Positions 11,648 to 24,266 of a stretch of 64,000 bases of DNA are shown here, piece after piece. The stretch lies in contig CM059582.1 of NCBI GenBank assembly GCA_030407085.1, forward strand, positions 50,915,001-50,979,000, in the 5' to 3' direction. Under the pieces are notes generated by a model that was not told the DNA's origin, made no database searches, and saw only the letters and a program-made list of their open reading frames with translations. Position numbers and translations under genes: made by a program. Position 1 is the stretch's first letter; the number at the start of each line of letters is the position of its first letter. The stretch is from Trichopria drosophilae (lineage: Eukaryota; Arthropoda; Insecta; Hymenoptera; Diapriidae).

Positions 11648-12639
11648 ATGAAATTATTGGAGTTCATTGTACGCACGGAGTCAACAGAACCGGTTATTTG
11701 ATATGCAGGTATGCCATTTAAGAAACAATAGTTATTATTTATTCTTGATAAAGTTTCAATTTCACGCAATACCGTACGTTTGCAGATACTTAGTTCAACA
11801 GCTGGGATGGACACATAAGCACGCTCTAAAAGGTAATGAATTGAATTAAATTAAAAGAAAATTATTATGTTTATATGTAATTTTTTATATTTATAGCTTT
11901 TGAAGAAGCTCGAGGTCATGCTATCGAACGTCCAACGTATGTCGCCGATGTGAAACGTGTACCCGTTGGTCAAAAGATCGACGTAAATAAAGTCAGTCTT
12001 GTCGTTGTACCAATCAAGAAGACCTTCCCGAAAAATCGAAATTCCATGAAACATCCTGGGCCGCGGCCACCACCATTCCCAATGGGTCCGCCTGGTTATC
12101 CTCCACCGAACCGCGGCCGCGGATTTCCGAATGGAGCTCCATTTCCCCCACCTCCCCAGTTCGGATTTGGTGGACCACCACCTGGATTCGGTCCCATGCC
12201 CCCACCACAAAGAACTCCTGGTCCACGGCTGATGTTTGGCCTAAGACGTCGTTTCGGACCCGCGATGCCTATGAGACCACCTGTTCCCCCACCTATGGCC
12301 CATCCAAATATCGGCGGTCCCCGTCCAGCACGAATGCCTAGGATGGGACCAGGTCCTCAAGCCCATGGACCTTGGATGGGGCCAGGCGGACCACCAAGAC
12401 CACCTGGTATTCCAATAAGATTACCCGGTCACCCAAGAATCCCAGGGCCACCAAAGAGACATCAACCTCCGAAAATGGGGCCGCCCATGGCACCACCAAT
12501 TAACTTACGACCTAGACGCGACCCACATCCGCCAGCTAAAATAGTTAATGATGATTTTACTGCTGATACGTTCGAAGAAAATTTGGCATCCACACCTGCA
12601 ACAATTCGACGTAAAAGGCCATATCCCGGTGACAAGTGA
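11648..12639 (+). CDS. DUSP11: RNA 5'-triphosphatase of the DUSP11/PIR1 family, 3' three exons
   Basis: Three exons join in frame: 11648-11708 (acceptor TTTAAG, donor GTATGC), 11786-11832 (acceptor TTTGCAG, donor GTAATG) and 11897-12639 (acceptor TTATAG), ending in TGA. The first holds the cysteine-phosphatase signature GVHCTHGVNRTGYLIC: nucleophile Cys and the loop Arg of HCxxGxxR. The second continues RYLVQQLGWTHKHALK, and the third starts AFEEARGHAIERPTY, the typical post-catalytic helix of DUSP11. Family members dephosphorylate 5'-tri- and diphosphate RNA and act mostly in the nucleus. About 282 residues are visible. After the core comes a disordered tail rich in Pro, Gly, Met and Arg (about 12050-12520), then an acidic patch (NDDFTADTFEEN) and a basic end (RRKRPY). 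No guanylyltransferase domain follows, which argues against a bifunctional capping enzyme. Roughly 130-150 N-terminal residues are missing; their exons are not identified, so either a long 5' intron or a 5'-truncated copy is possible. The GC-rich tail stands out from AT-rich surroundings. Confidence 0.88.
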
Positions 12640-13205
12640 CAATGTGACAATTAGTACGCGCGAGAATAATTTATACCGTATTACCCCGTAAGATAAGACC
12701 ATGAAAGACAGTGAAACAATGCAATTAATTACGGCGAAAGCGCATTTACATTATATTACCAAATACCCTTTTTCGAAATCAAAACATTTTCAATCTAGTT
12801 AATTTACGATGATCTATTTTAATGTTTTCGAATTGGGTAGATTGGTTTTAGTGTTATTAAATGAGATGAACGGGGATTATACTAGAATAAATATTGTGAC
12901 TATAGGATGTGAGCGATAATTTTTCTTACCGGATTCCTACTTAACTGACTGCATATAAATACATATACACGTAAGTTTTGTGAACAAAATGACGATATTT
13001 TAAAACTGAAAACTATGATGACTGTCCATTTCCATATACTGTCAAGTACCTCGTCCGCATTACTGGTAATCGTGGTGTCTGGCTATATAGCATGTAGTAG
13101 GGCATTGCACATGTAAACTTTTATGCGCTTCACCTTGTCAAATAAATGCAATTTGTAACATATATGAATTCCTCATTCATTGTAATTTTGTCAATTTTCA
13201 ATAAA
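12640..13205 (+). other. Probable 3' UTR and poly(A) signals of the DUSP11-like gene
   Basis: Downstream of the TGA, AATAAA hexamers occur at 12886-12891, 13141-13146 and 13200-13205. T-rich and TG-containing sequence follows the second. Which site is used cannot be told from sequence alone. Confidence 0.5.
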
Positions 13206-13463
13206 AAATAACTCATCTGATTTCCGTAACATTATCCTTTGTCCTGCCTGTAATCTGTATGCATCAAAATAATTGTAGTAGAACTAAAAAATAAGTTTAA
13301 AAATGTAATTGCTAAGAGGTTAGCATGTTAACCTTATTAACTTAATATTCCTTAGGTCGTGTAGTCCGGCAGTTTTTCTTTGTTTAATTTTAGAATGGAA
13401 ACTTCAATGGGCGATGAATTCAGGATGGATACTCATCTAGGTTGGTGGTGTTGGTCGTTTTAA

Positions 13464-14158
13464 GGGGAGGCACCACTTTCAAAATCAACTCTATGAAATA
13501 CACCTTTAACAAATTTGAAACTATTGTTTCTTTTGTCATTTTTGACGAGGAATTCAGTGGTGCTAGAATAAAAAGCGTAAGAAATTTTTTTTACCCATAA
13601 ATTGTAGTTTAAACAAAAATTTGTTGTTTTGAAATAATGCAACTACATTTTTCTAACTTAATTTAAAAATTCAAAAAAATTAGGGTGAACATAAAAACAT
13701 GTTTTCTACAACCTCTCGTATGGATTTTAAAAAATTCCGATTTTTTGTAGAGAACAACACAATTTTTTTAAGCGTAAAAAAAAGTTTTACATTTTTTATT
13801 CTAACACCACTAAATTCCATGTTAAAAATTACTCTAGAAATAATTTTTTTGACCTCTAAATTTTAGCGCGAAAAAAAATTTGTTTTTTCGAAGAAATGCT
13901 TCTACATTTTTTTTAATTAATGTAAAAATTCAAGAAAATTAGGGTGAACATGGAAACACATTTTCTACAGCCTCTCGTATGGATTTTAAAAAATTCCGAT
14001 TTTTTCGAAAAAGAAAATTTTTTTTTGGGTCAAACAAATTTTTTACACTTTTTATTCTAGCACCACTGAATTCCACGTCAAAAATTACTAAACAGATAAT
14101 TTTTTCAAATTTTTTAAAGCTGTATGTCATACAGCTGATTTAAAGGTGGTGCCTCCCC
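13464..14158. mobile_element. TTAA-flanked foldback element (GGGGAGGCACCAC termini)
   Basis: TTAA at 13460-13463 and 14159-14162 borders GGGGAGGCACCACTTT and its complement AAAGGTGGTGCCTCCCC. Inverted pairing extends over about 130 bases, including GAATTCAGTGGTGCTAGAA on the left against its complement on the right. The interior also holds a direct duplication offset by 259 bases (CCTCTCGTATGGATTTTAA at 13712 and 13971). The TTAA target is piggyBac-like, though the GGGG terminus differs from the CCC group. Confidence 0.8.
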
Positions 14159-14162
14159 TTAA

Positions 14163-14506
14163 AATAAGTTTGCAATCCAGCAGCATGAGCTGTAATTAAT
14201 CATCTGCATATATGCTTGTATTGTATGCCATTCCATTGCACGTTTTATTGTTAGTTATTTTACCTCCACCAGACATACATTTATTTAGGTCGGTAATTTA
14301 CACCTAAGAAAGAATGATTTTTCGTTTGCTAGTTTGGTGGAACTAAAACTTAATACTTCATCACTCCAGACGCATCCGCTAATATAAGGATATCATACGC
14401 ACAACTACGCACCGTAAAATGCATTTTCATACTCATAAAACGTATTAAGAACACAAAAATGCGTGTAATATGAATTTGTTATAGTTATAAACAATAATAA
14501 TGGTAT
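14163..14506. other. No supported gene; AT-rich spacer
   Basis: This short spacer lies between two TTAA-flanked elements. Nothing recognisable is seen. Confidence 0.35.
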
Positions 14507-14510
14507 TTAA

Positions 14511-16526
14511 CCCCTTCGCTGCGGCGAGAATTTCACAAAAAGTGCCCAAAATGCAGGAAAAAAAAACTTGATGTATAGGTTTTTTTTTTTAGGTCAGATT
14601 TCGCAAATTCAAAATGGCGAATTCAATAACGCGGGCAAATTTTCTAATTTCCAGTCATTTCGCTTGACATTTGTTACTCGGAGGTTTTCGGGATCGCTGA
14701 TTAGGAATCTGAAGTCAGATTTCGCAAATTCGAAAGGGCGGACAAATTTTCTAAATTGCAATTATTTTGCTTGATACTTTTTCTCGCGGGTTTTCGGGAG
14801 CTCGAATACGAATTTAAAATCGGATTCAATATGGCGGACGCGTTACTCAAAATTCAAACTGATTAAGAATCTTATGTCAGTTTTTCCATGTTAAACATTA
14901 CGGTAAGTTGTTATTCGCAGGTCTCCTACAGAGCGCCGGACAGCTTTCTTTGTTGCCTGACAACAATGCTGCTTGTGGCAGGTTGCTAGAGCAATGGAAA
15001 CACTCTCCTCATTATTTATACCGAATTTATATTATAGAACATTTATACCGAATTTTAGTTCGTACCAAAAACTTCTTCGATTCTCCAGCTACAAATCTAT
15101 ATTTTTAGTTTTTATACACGGAGAAAAATTTCCGAGAAAAATTACTGTGCTCGGCATCCGAAAAGAGGTGCAAAGTAATTTTATTGTAATATTCACAGAC
15201 CCAGGCAAGATAAATTGCATATTTGGGTAGATCATTTGTAATAATGGCTGCAATATCTCTTGTACTTGTGGTTGAAATGTATAATATAGCACCAAGTTTT
15301 TAAATCGGTGCAACTCAAATAATCCCGTGCAGTTTAAGAATTTTCAATGTAGTGGTCCATACTTTTTTATGTCATTTCCTGAAACGTATGCGAAAGTTGC
15401 CAAGTTCATCCGAAATTTACCGACCGTCAAAACGATAACAATACGGCGCTCCAGCACATGAGTAAGTATTTAAATTGTTTTTTAATCATTTTTCGAATGA
15501 AATAGCAGTGCAATGACAATATCCTTAACAAGCATCGGTATGCTTTCCATGTTCATATCCTAAGCGTTTATGAAGCTTCTGCTTTCCGTTTCTATTGTAA
15601 ACACGGACACTGCTTGTAAACTTACGAAAAGACTTGTGAATACATAATATGAACTAACAATAAGTCATGACGATTCTTGTTTCATGCATAAAGAAACACA
15701 AGTTGTATAAGGTTTCTTAAAATTTAACTGTGCTCGGGACTATGCATTTTTCTGGTGCTATTGCCGAATATTTTACTGTGCTCTGGACCAGGAATTTTTC
15801 TGGTGCTACTACCACCAATTTTACATCTTACTTCAGAAAAATTCAACATAACAATGCAAACTTTACTTTGCCAACATTATGCACTTCATTTGTCGGACAG
15901 CATGGTAATTTTTCAGGAGATTTCCGTATAAATTTTTCTCTCCGTGTAGGTATTTTACAGAGTTTATAAACTATCCAGATTATCTCGTGTAAATTTCACA
16001 TTTTTGTGTGTACTCCCGAGTTGTCGTGTTACATGTGGGACAAAACACTGATTTCTAGAGTTCAAAATTTTACAGTTTTTCTTTTAAAACCCAAAAATAT
16101 AAAAAAAAATATTTAAAAAAGTGCATTTTTGAAGACCTTTCACGAACCTCCTCGTAGTAAAGTGTGTAACTAGATATTGTATATCGAAGCTAATAGGGGA
16201 AGACTAACATCAGTTTTTGAAAAATTTACCCGCGGTATTGGATCCGCCATTTTGAATTTTCAAAATATATCATCAGATTTGTAATCAGCGACTTCGAAAA
16301 CCCCAGAGTAGCAAGTTTCAATCGATTTCATTAATTTTGAATGCAGAAAATTACAAAATCGTAAAAACAACATATTTTAAGAACTTGTATCTTTTTTTTG
16401 ACATCATGTTTTTGAAAAAGGACAACGGCATGTTGTTCGATATGCCTTAGACTTTCTAGAAATGGTTTTTCGCAGTCAGAGAAAAGTCCTAAATGACCAA
16501 AATGTTTGTCATCCGCAGCGAAGAGG
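14511..16526. mobile_element. Composite TTAA-flanked element (CCCCTTCGCTGCGG termini)
   Basis: TTAA (14507-14510) is followed by CCCCTTCGCTGCGG. At the other end CCGCAGCGAAGAGG precedes TTAA (16527-16530). The interior carries direct ATGGCGG/GGATCGCTGATTAGGAATC repeats near 14610-14840 and inverted copies (GGATCCGCCATTTTGAATTT, near 16240). A separate TA-flanked MITE is inserted at 15117-15946. No transposase is visible, so it is non-autonomous or decayed. Confidence 0.72.
15117..15946. mobile_element. Nested TA-flanked element (CACGGAGAAAAATTT termini)
   Basis: The left CACGGAGAAAAATTTCCG and right AATTTTTCTCTCCGTG are inverted copies bordered by TA (15115-15116 and 15947-15948). Internal repeats such as ACTGTGCTCGG (near 15145 and 15727), ACTGTGCTCTGG and TTTTTCTGGTGCTA recur. 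It sits within the 14511-16526 element and therefore inserted later. Confidence 0.7.
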
Positions 16527-16530
16527 TTAA

Positions 16531-17173
16531 TTACATGATTTAGAATTTGATTTTTCATAAAATTATTATTAGGTGTTTATACAATAAAATCTTATTAATT
16601 TCGCAAAATTGGAAGTACGGTAAATGCGATCTGAAGGAGATTGATGTTGTACTACATTTTATTACTTTTTACGTATATGACTGCATGATGACTCAACTAT
16701 TGAAAGTAAAAATGAACATGGACGTCAAATAATCGATTTCATCTCGCGTTTAAGTCCCGTGTCGAACGCAATCATATACCTTTCCGATACCGAGATATAA
16801 TCGTACATCATTCTTAATCCCGACTTCGATATAAATGAGATAATAACTGACAACTTGTGTATATCATACCTTGGAAATAATGATCTGGTGTTTCTCGCGT
16901 ATTCGATCAGACACTTTCAAAATGGGACATAAAGTAGTATGAATAACATTACGGATATGCACATTTTCCGGAAGCAGTTTTTATTTATTATATGCAGTTT
17001 AATGTCATAAACTAATTGTGTTTATATTTATGTTAAAAAATCATTTGTTACTAACTTCTAATACCACAATACGATACTACTGAAAATTGATGTAAAATTT
17101 TATAAATAATAACAATCTGATTAATGAATAAAAAATATTGTACAAAAGTTATCAGGTCTTATTTTTATTTCTT
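16531..17173. other. No supported gene; AT-rich spacer
   Basis: Nothing recognisable is seen. Confidence 0.35.
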
Positions 17174-17175
17174 TA

Positions 17176-18134
17176 CACTGATAAAAAATCCATAGTTAAA
17201 TTGACTATATCATATAGTTGGAAAAATATAGTTAAAACTACTATGAAAAATAGTTAAATTTGCCACTTTTATAGTCGATTTTACTATAATTTTGTTACAC
17301 CAACTATCTCCTCACAGTTAAAAAAATCAACTATGTAGAATGATTTGAATAAATATGAGAAATATTATTAAAATAACTATAATCTAGTGTAGTCCTCATT
17401 TCACACTATGTCTCGTAATAAATCTTTATATTTACTATTATTCATAATTAAATTTTTGTATTTACTATAAATCCATAGTAAATACTGCCGCATCACGTGT
17501 GTTTTGATGCCGCCAGGTGGCGACGCGGCGTTCGCAACTTTTTTTCTTCGAGCCCGTGGCTCCCGTTATTGAAGTGGATTTTCATTTGGTCACAAGAAGG
17601 ATCGTCGGGCGTCAAGATATGATAATACATAATGCATGTCGTGTACGCACGTGTACCTATAGACTAGTTACACGACATTGAAATTTGTGTGTATAATAGC
17701 ATTGCATAATACATTTTTTAACTGGTTAGAGTGTGCCATTCACAAAATTAGCGCTGTATTGATTTTTTGTTTTTCTCTTTGTTTCCTTGTTTATCTTAAC
17801 CAAAGAACAAAGGGAGAATTGTGGACTTTTCATATGCTATAATATATATAGTTTACAAACATTTTTAAAAGTAAATTGACTCCTTTCCATATTTTTTATG
17901 ACAATTTCTTATACAATTTCTCTCGGTGAATGTAGTCATTTTCTGAAATGACTATTTAAAAATAGTTGAGTCTATTTATCTATTATGATATACGTATCAT
18001 TTTGAATCATAAAACAATAGTTAAACTTTATTATTTCAGAATAGTTATTTTAACTACTACAATACCTAGTCCTAATTTCACATTATGATTCATAGTCAAA
18101 AAATGGTCATGTCAACTACTTTTTTTTCTGAGTG
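17176..18134. mobile_element. TA-flanked foldback element (CACTGATAAAAAA termini)
   Basis: The left CACTGATAAAAAA and right TTTTTTTCTGAGTG are inverted copies bordered by TA (17174-17175 and 18135-18136). Both arms are rich in ATAGTTAAA / TTTAACTAT words. A GC-richer centre (17490-17640) contains a GCCGCCAGGTGGCGACGCGG patch. The ACAATTTCTCTCGGTG at about 17918 resembles the right end of the 6196 element, so a second fragment may be embedded. Similar tagged DNA (CCTGAAAAATATAGT) occurs near 23997. Confidence 0.65.
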
Positions 18135-18136
18135 TA

Positions 18137-19560
18137 AGAAGAAGACCGATTTTTTGTAACAAGAAACATATTTTTGATACATACTTATTTAGTCAAACTT
18201 TACAGAGAAAGTGAATTATGTATGAATAGTTGTTGACAATGTTTTACTTATATATTGGTTTTGTAGTTTGCATATAAATTAATCAATGATATTTCAATTT
18301 AAGTCTCGTGATTCATTACAAAATGATATTAGGGATCCACTAGCTTGGCACTGGTAATTACCTAAGATTGTAAATATTATTAAAAATTGTTACAGTTGAA
18401 ACTATATTGGTACTAGGCAATCGCACAGTATTATATCCTGACACTAAACAAATTTCTTATCCCACGAAAAGCCTGAAAACTTCACCGTCTGGTGCCTGAT
18501 TAATTATTAATCGGAAGTATCTAGATTCAAATTTCACTCGGGAAGGAAATAAACTTATATTTTACTCTCAAAATATTTTGTGAGTTACGTGTATTTCTAC
18601 TTCAGTTTCTTTAATTTTTTTTTCTCTTACTCAATAAATTCGGAATAATGTAGAAAATTACACTCATTTACATTGTTAAAATTCGAGATCTTTAGCGTGG
18701 AAGGTTTTCCCTGAATGCTCGTAAATCTGAATATTCGCAGTTTTGGAATAGGCGATACATTTCATTTTATATTAAGTTATAACCCATTGTATATAAATTT
18801 CAAATGAAAAATGCGTATATATACTCTGAATCGTTAATATATACTTCATTGACGAATTATTTACGGTTTATTGATTGCGACCTGCAAACGTTCTGAAGCC
18901 TAAACTAGATTGAATATAAGCTTAAATAAATCAATGATTATAGGCTTAAACTTCGATTGTTAAACAGACAGCAGCTTATTTTAAATGCTTAGTACTAGGT
19001 TGGTAAATTGTCAGTTGTCAGTGTCAATACATGCGAGAATAGATGTATTAAGTAGTTGGAAATATTAGTCACGAAACAAGTTTCGTTTCACCTAGTCACA
19101 ATGAAGTACCGAGCGATTCATAATAACCTATGTACTGAATAGTTAACTCCACGAGTTAAAAAAAATTCAATCGGCGCAAACGAAGGAGTGGCACGCAAGC
19201 ATTATCAATAGAGACATTGACAGTTGGGAATAAAATGTCTTTGAGGATCCGATAAATTGTATATTGTTACACAGAAGAATTTACATTACTGTAAGTATTA
19301 ATCATTTTCATACGCAAGTCTTGAAACAATAATGAACTATTTTTTAACAGAACCCAGTTTCTTATCACGTTCCAAAAATGTATTTTTTTTTTTATTTTGA
19401 TAAGCTGTATGAAAATAAATCATTTTGAAATGGAAAAAGTGTAAATCACTTCACATTAAAAATGCGTTTTTCTCTAAACTAACTTGTTCAAAGCTCGGGC
19501 TATCTTAGGTTTCGTCGTTGCTTACCCAGCAGCAGGTTACAAAAATTCATGAAAAAGTGT
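18137..19560. other. No supported gene; AT-rich spacer
   Basis: No domain-bearing frame and no clear element ends are seen. Confidence 0.35.
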
Positions 19561-21014
19561 TTAATCCTTTTCGTCCCAAAAGTCCCGAATTTGGACCCAA
19601 CCTTCAACGATGTAACTTTTCTTTCAAACAGCGTTAAAACAAATTGAAATAAGTCAAAATCGATAGATTTGGACCTCCTCTTGCAAATGCCGTGGACAGA
19701 ACCAGCCGGAAATTTCAGAGAAAAAAGTTATGATCATTTTTTCGAAAAAAATACTGATTTGTCGACGTTTTTTCCCAATAATTGCGTTTTTGGAAATTGA
19801 AAAGGACAGTGCTGATTATTGCAAAACGTACTAATCGCGTCTTTTTGCTCAGACCATTCTTCTCCCGTCGGATTTTTTGCAAAAACCAAAATGGCGGCTT
19901 CAAGATGGCGTCTCCAAGTTGTAATTTTACATTTTATCCCACAAATATTGATTATTTGACCGCGTAACGGTTCAAATCACGGAGAACTGGGATGAAAAAG
20001 TAATTATCATTTGTGAATACTTACTCCTATCATGATTCATTCATAACCTCAAATAAGTCGTGTACAATAGGTTTTTACCGATATTTTGTCTGATTTTCAC
20101 TCAATTTCTGACGTTTCGTATCACTATACGTATACGCATGAAATTGAAAATGACCATATATGATTATGACCTATATATATATGTGAAGAATTTGTTTATA
20201 ACCTACAAATTGAGTGCAGGTCAACCCACATCTTATAGTGCGACATAACTTTCAATATCTGCAATATTCATTTACAAAATACAAAACAAAACACAAAAAT
20301 AAAAAACAAATATTTCCTCATTGCCTCGGTGTTTTGAATACAAGAAAATGAAAGTAATAAAATTAAAATAAAAAAAATGAAGAGAAGTATTCTAAAATAC
20401 TACTAAATTTGTAGGTTATAAGGGTACATGGTCATTTTTAATTTCACACATAAGTAATGTTACAAAAACGTCGAAAATTGTGTGAAAATTAGACAAATAA
20501 TCGGTATAAACCAATTGTGTCTATTTAATTTGAGGTTATGAGGTTATGAATAAATCATAATGAGGATAATAATTACTTTTTCAATGCAATTCTCCATGAT
20601 TTGAGCCGTTACACGATCAAATAATCGATATTTTGCGAGAAAATTCAAACTTACAACTTCCAGACGCCATCTTGAAGCAGTCATTTTATTTGTTGAACAA
20701 CATCCGACGAGAGAAGAATGGTCTGAGCAAAAAGACGCGATTAGTATGTTTTGCAATGATCAGCACTGCCCTTTTCAATGTCAAAAAACGGAATTAATTG
20801 GAAAAAACATCGAAAAAAGCAGTATTTTTTTCGATAAAATGATCATAATTTTTTTCTCTGTAATTTCCGGCTGATTCTGACCACGGCATTTGAAAGAGGA
20901 GGTCCAAATCTATCGATTTTGACTTATTTCAATATTTTTAACCCCGTTTGGAACAAACGTTACATCGTTGAACGTTATGTCCAAATTCCGGACTTTTGGG
21001 GCGAAAAGGGTTAA
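19561..21014. mobile_element. Giant TTAA-flanked foldback with ~650-bp arms
   Basis: TTAA at 19561-19564 and 21011-21014 flanks the element (left terminus TCCTTTTCGTCCCAAAAG, right terminus complementary to CCCTTTTCGCCCCAAAAG). The arms 19561-20211 and 20405-21014 are near-complete inverted copies; a matching pair is CGATAGATTTGGACCTCCTC against its complement at 20907-20926. The loop is only about 190 bases. The left arm includes AATGGCGGCTTCAAGATGGC. Small frames appear in both arms, but none encodes a recognisable protein. A transcript would fold into a very long hairpin. Confidence 0.85.
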
Positions 21015-24000
21015 ACTACAAAACGGTGTAAGACGCATGCGGAATTAACTAAATACATTAACTTATTTTTTTTTTTTAAACTACTAAAACAGTAGTTTTC
21101 CTTCAAATCTGCACTAGGATGAAGTCTGCACTAGTGCAAAGTAAACTACTGGTTTTGCATTCTATTACAACAAAAGTTTCAAATATAAAAATTTAAATAT
21201 TTGAAATTGATACCGGGATAGCCAGAATTCAAATCCCCCACCGTAAAATTTATATGAGAGTATTTCTCGAAAATGGATAGCATTTATTATCGTAATTAGC
21301 TTGCCACATTAGCCAACCTTTTCTCGTTTCACTTCGCAAAGAAACGATATCTGCTGAAAACAGTTGACAAGTGGAAATTTACGAAGATGTGTTACAAAGA
21401 ATAACATCCCACTGTGGCTACAAATTGTCACCTAATGATTAAATCATGATATTCGATCGTGAAAAATAGTTGCGCTTTACATCCATTTGACCTTTCGATT
21501 GATGATAATCTAACAGCAGATCAAATATCAAAGCATAGAAAGTATCAGAAAAAGAGGCGAATAAAATTTAAGCAGTAGACGAAGGAACTTTCCAACGCAC
21601 GTCAGGACATCTATCTTTCAGTAGATTTTTATCGACATATTTCCTCCACAATATGCGCATTCCTGCGGGTCTAATACTTTTATAGAACTGTCCGGTCTAT
21701 CTCTTTTCTATTTTTACCTTATCCTTTTTTACAGCTTCTTAGTACTGCAGCCTCTGTTTTTGGTTTATAGGCTCATTGCATGACAGTAAGGTCATAAGCT
21801 GGAAATTACATTTATATAGAGGCGAAATGTGCTCGAAGCACGCGAGATTACATAATCTTATTGTTCTTTCTTTTCCAATGCACTTATAAGTAATAAATTA
21901 ATCAATTTATAAATTTGAATGACGAGTTATTAGATTGGATGAACATTCAAATAATAAATGAAGATTACGGGTGTACGTCCGACAAGGACGTTCCGGAAAT
22001 ACTTAGCGGGCATCTCAGTTTTGCACACGCATGGGTTTTATAGTATATAAATAAAATTAAAAAAATAGGGTTTTTTAATGAGTTTTTCGTGTTTTTCACC
22101 ATGATAATCGCATTTGCGCCAATTTTCGTCTTGATATTCGAATTCAGCACATCAAAATACGTCAGAAAATATATGCCCGCTTTTCGGAAGTATATCCGAA
22201 ATAAATCTCCTGGTAGAGATAGTCACGAGAATCTGCCCAGAATTATCCTAGATTTTGATGATCCAGCTAGAAACTAGCTCTATATATTATGAGTCGAAAT
22301 GCTACTAAAAATGACATCGATTCTGGTGTAAATCTACCGAGACGCGAGACATTGAAACAGTTATTTTAACTCCTATTATTTTAACTGCGTCCTTTATTTT
22401 AACTTTTTTTCGTCCCTTATGTTAACTTCTTCCCCTCGTGAGTTCCCCCACCATTCGCCATTTGAAAGTGTTCAAAAGAGTGCGGACTGCTGTTTGCGCT
22501 CGCGCATACAGGTGAAGAAAGACGCCACTACATCTCCTCTCTCTGTTTTTATTCTCTGATACTGGCAGTGATGAGGATGAGAGGAAGCGGTAAAATAAGG
22601 GAAGATGCCGCCATCTTTCTTGACTCAAAAAGTCAAAATAAGGGGAGGGCCACTGTAGTTTAACATGAGTGCGACAAGGTCTTACAACTTATCGACCTCT
22701 ACTCGATTCGAGAATCTCGAACACCTCTCGATCGAACTCCCAATATGGCAGCTTGCTCTCAGCTAAATCGCCTGCACATGCTGTCTCGATTGTTTACAGT
22801 TTCATTTTGAAAGAAAAATGGTTTACATTTACACCTGCTCATTCTATCGAATCGATTGATCCTCACCTATTATACAAATTTAATATGATATTTTTAGTTT
22901 GCAATTAGTGCTTTATGTCATTTTTAATATATGTGTGAGTGGTCTAGCGGGTTTTCATGTAGAATTCGTGTATATTTCTAGAGATTCTACCGAACAGATA
23001 TACCATGCCGCTAAGATAATGGGTAGTTCAAGCAAAATCTCTACCGGGGTCCGATTTTATTATCTTCATCATGAGAACAGTAATAACGATTTTTGTTAGA
23101 AAAGATATATTATGCAATACTTGTAAGTAATGCCCTTCCAATTAATTAAATTATCATGAGTTTATATCATGAGATTATCTAATGATACCTACCAACGATG
23201 TTATATTAAGTTTATACGTATTTATGTTGTTTAGTACGTTAAATATATTCAATCAATTTATACTTAATAAGCATGAAATTATTTCAAATAAAAAAAGAAT
23301 ATTTTGTGCGGTTAATTGTATAGAAAATGAATGTTTTCATTAAATTTCTGTTTGCGGTCATAATAATTGTTATTGTATTGTGGCATATTTTATTTATACA
23401 ACTTTACAAACTTTGCAGCCTCCTCCTCCTCCGCCCTATGTCATACGTACTGAAAGAGTATCTGAAATACCGTAAAACCATAATACCACAAAAGTACTTT
23501 CTACAAGGTGTCTTCAAAATAACCAACCGACGAGTACATCACAATAAATTAATATAGGCTCCATATTAGATACTGTAAACTTTCTTTATTGCCAATAGAA
23601 AATCGGCAACTCCGCGTAATAAAAATGAAAAAAAAAACCACTTTGATCCATAAATTGCTTAGTTTTATTACGCAGTTAACAAGAATTCTAGACAATAAAA
23701 GCCTAATAAATGGCTGGATTTCTATAAGATGTGTTAAGTATGTTCGACTTATTTTTCATTAAAGATGAGGTTTGTAATTTAAATATATTTTGAATATCTT
23801 CATATTATAATATAATTTAATAGTTTTCTAGTCAGTTTTTATAACAATCTATCACAGAAGATAACATTGATAAAATAAATATGTGGAATGTCCCTATTTT
23901 TAAAAACATTTTTTAGTATTGTTCACAAATGTTTCTCATTCTGATGCCCTTTCATCAACTAATTGACGAAATTCAAATAAATTGTAAACACTACCCTGAA

Positions 24001-24266
24001 AAATATAGTAAAATTGACACCTAAATGTTTAGTGAATTCAACTAAAATATAGTTGAAATATATATTTGGCTGCTAACAGATATATACTTAGTCAATATTA
24101 CTATAGTTTTGTTCTCAGCTTACCAGACTTGACCTTCATATGTCATTGTGGAAATGTATTCGTTTACGTGGTACTTGCAGCAAATTTATTTTTATTTATG
24201 TTATTAGATACGTACACATACCTTTTAAATATCTAGATTATTTTTTTTAGCCACCAGGAAGGAGGG
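21015..24266. other. No supported gene; spacer with a possible CCCTTA-type repeat
   Basis: Around 22380-22660 is a GC-richer block, with CCTTTATTTTAACTTTT and CGTCCCTTATGTTAAC on one side and AAAATAAGGGGAGGGCCACTG on the other. This is repeat-like inverted structure. A comparable CCCTTAAGTCAT block occurs near 55550. A CT-rich stretch at 23419-23475 could mimic a terminal exon but is not claimed. Confidence 0.35.

Noticed and set aside
12014..12226. Minus-strand frames opposite the phosphatase tail
   Set aside because: They mirror the Pro/Gly-rich coding exon, which is strongly supported on the plus strand.
23419..23475. Possible terminal exon after CTTTGCAG encoding PPPPPPYVIRTERVSEIP and a stop
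   Set aside because: The acceptor tract is weak, the segment is very short, and a proline run from a CCT repeat is easy to obtain by chance.
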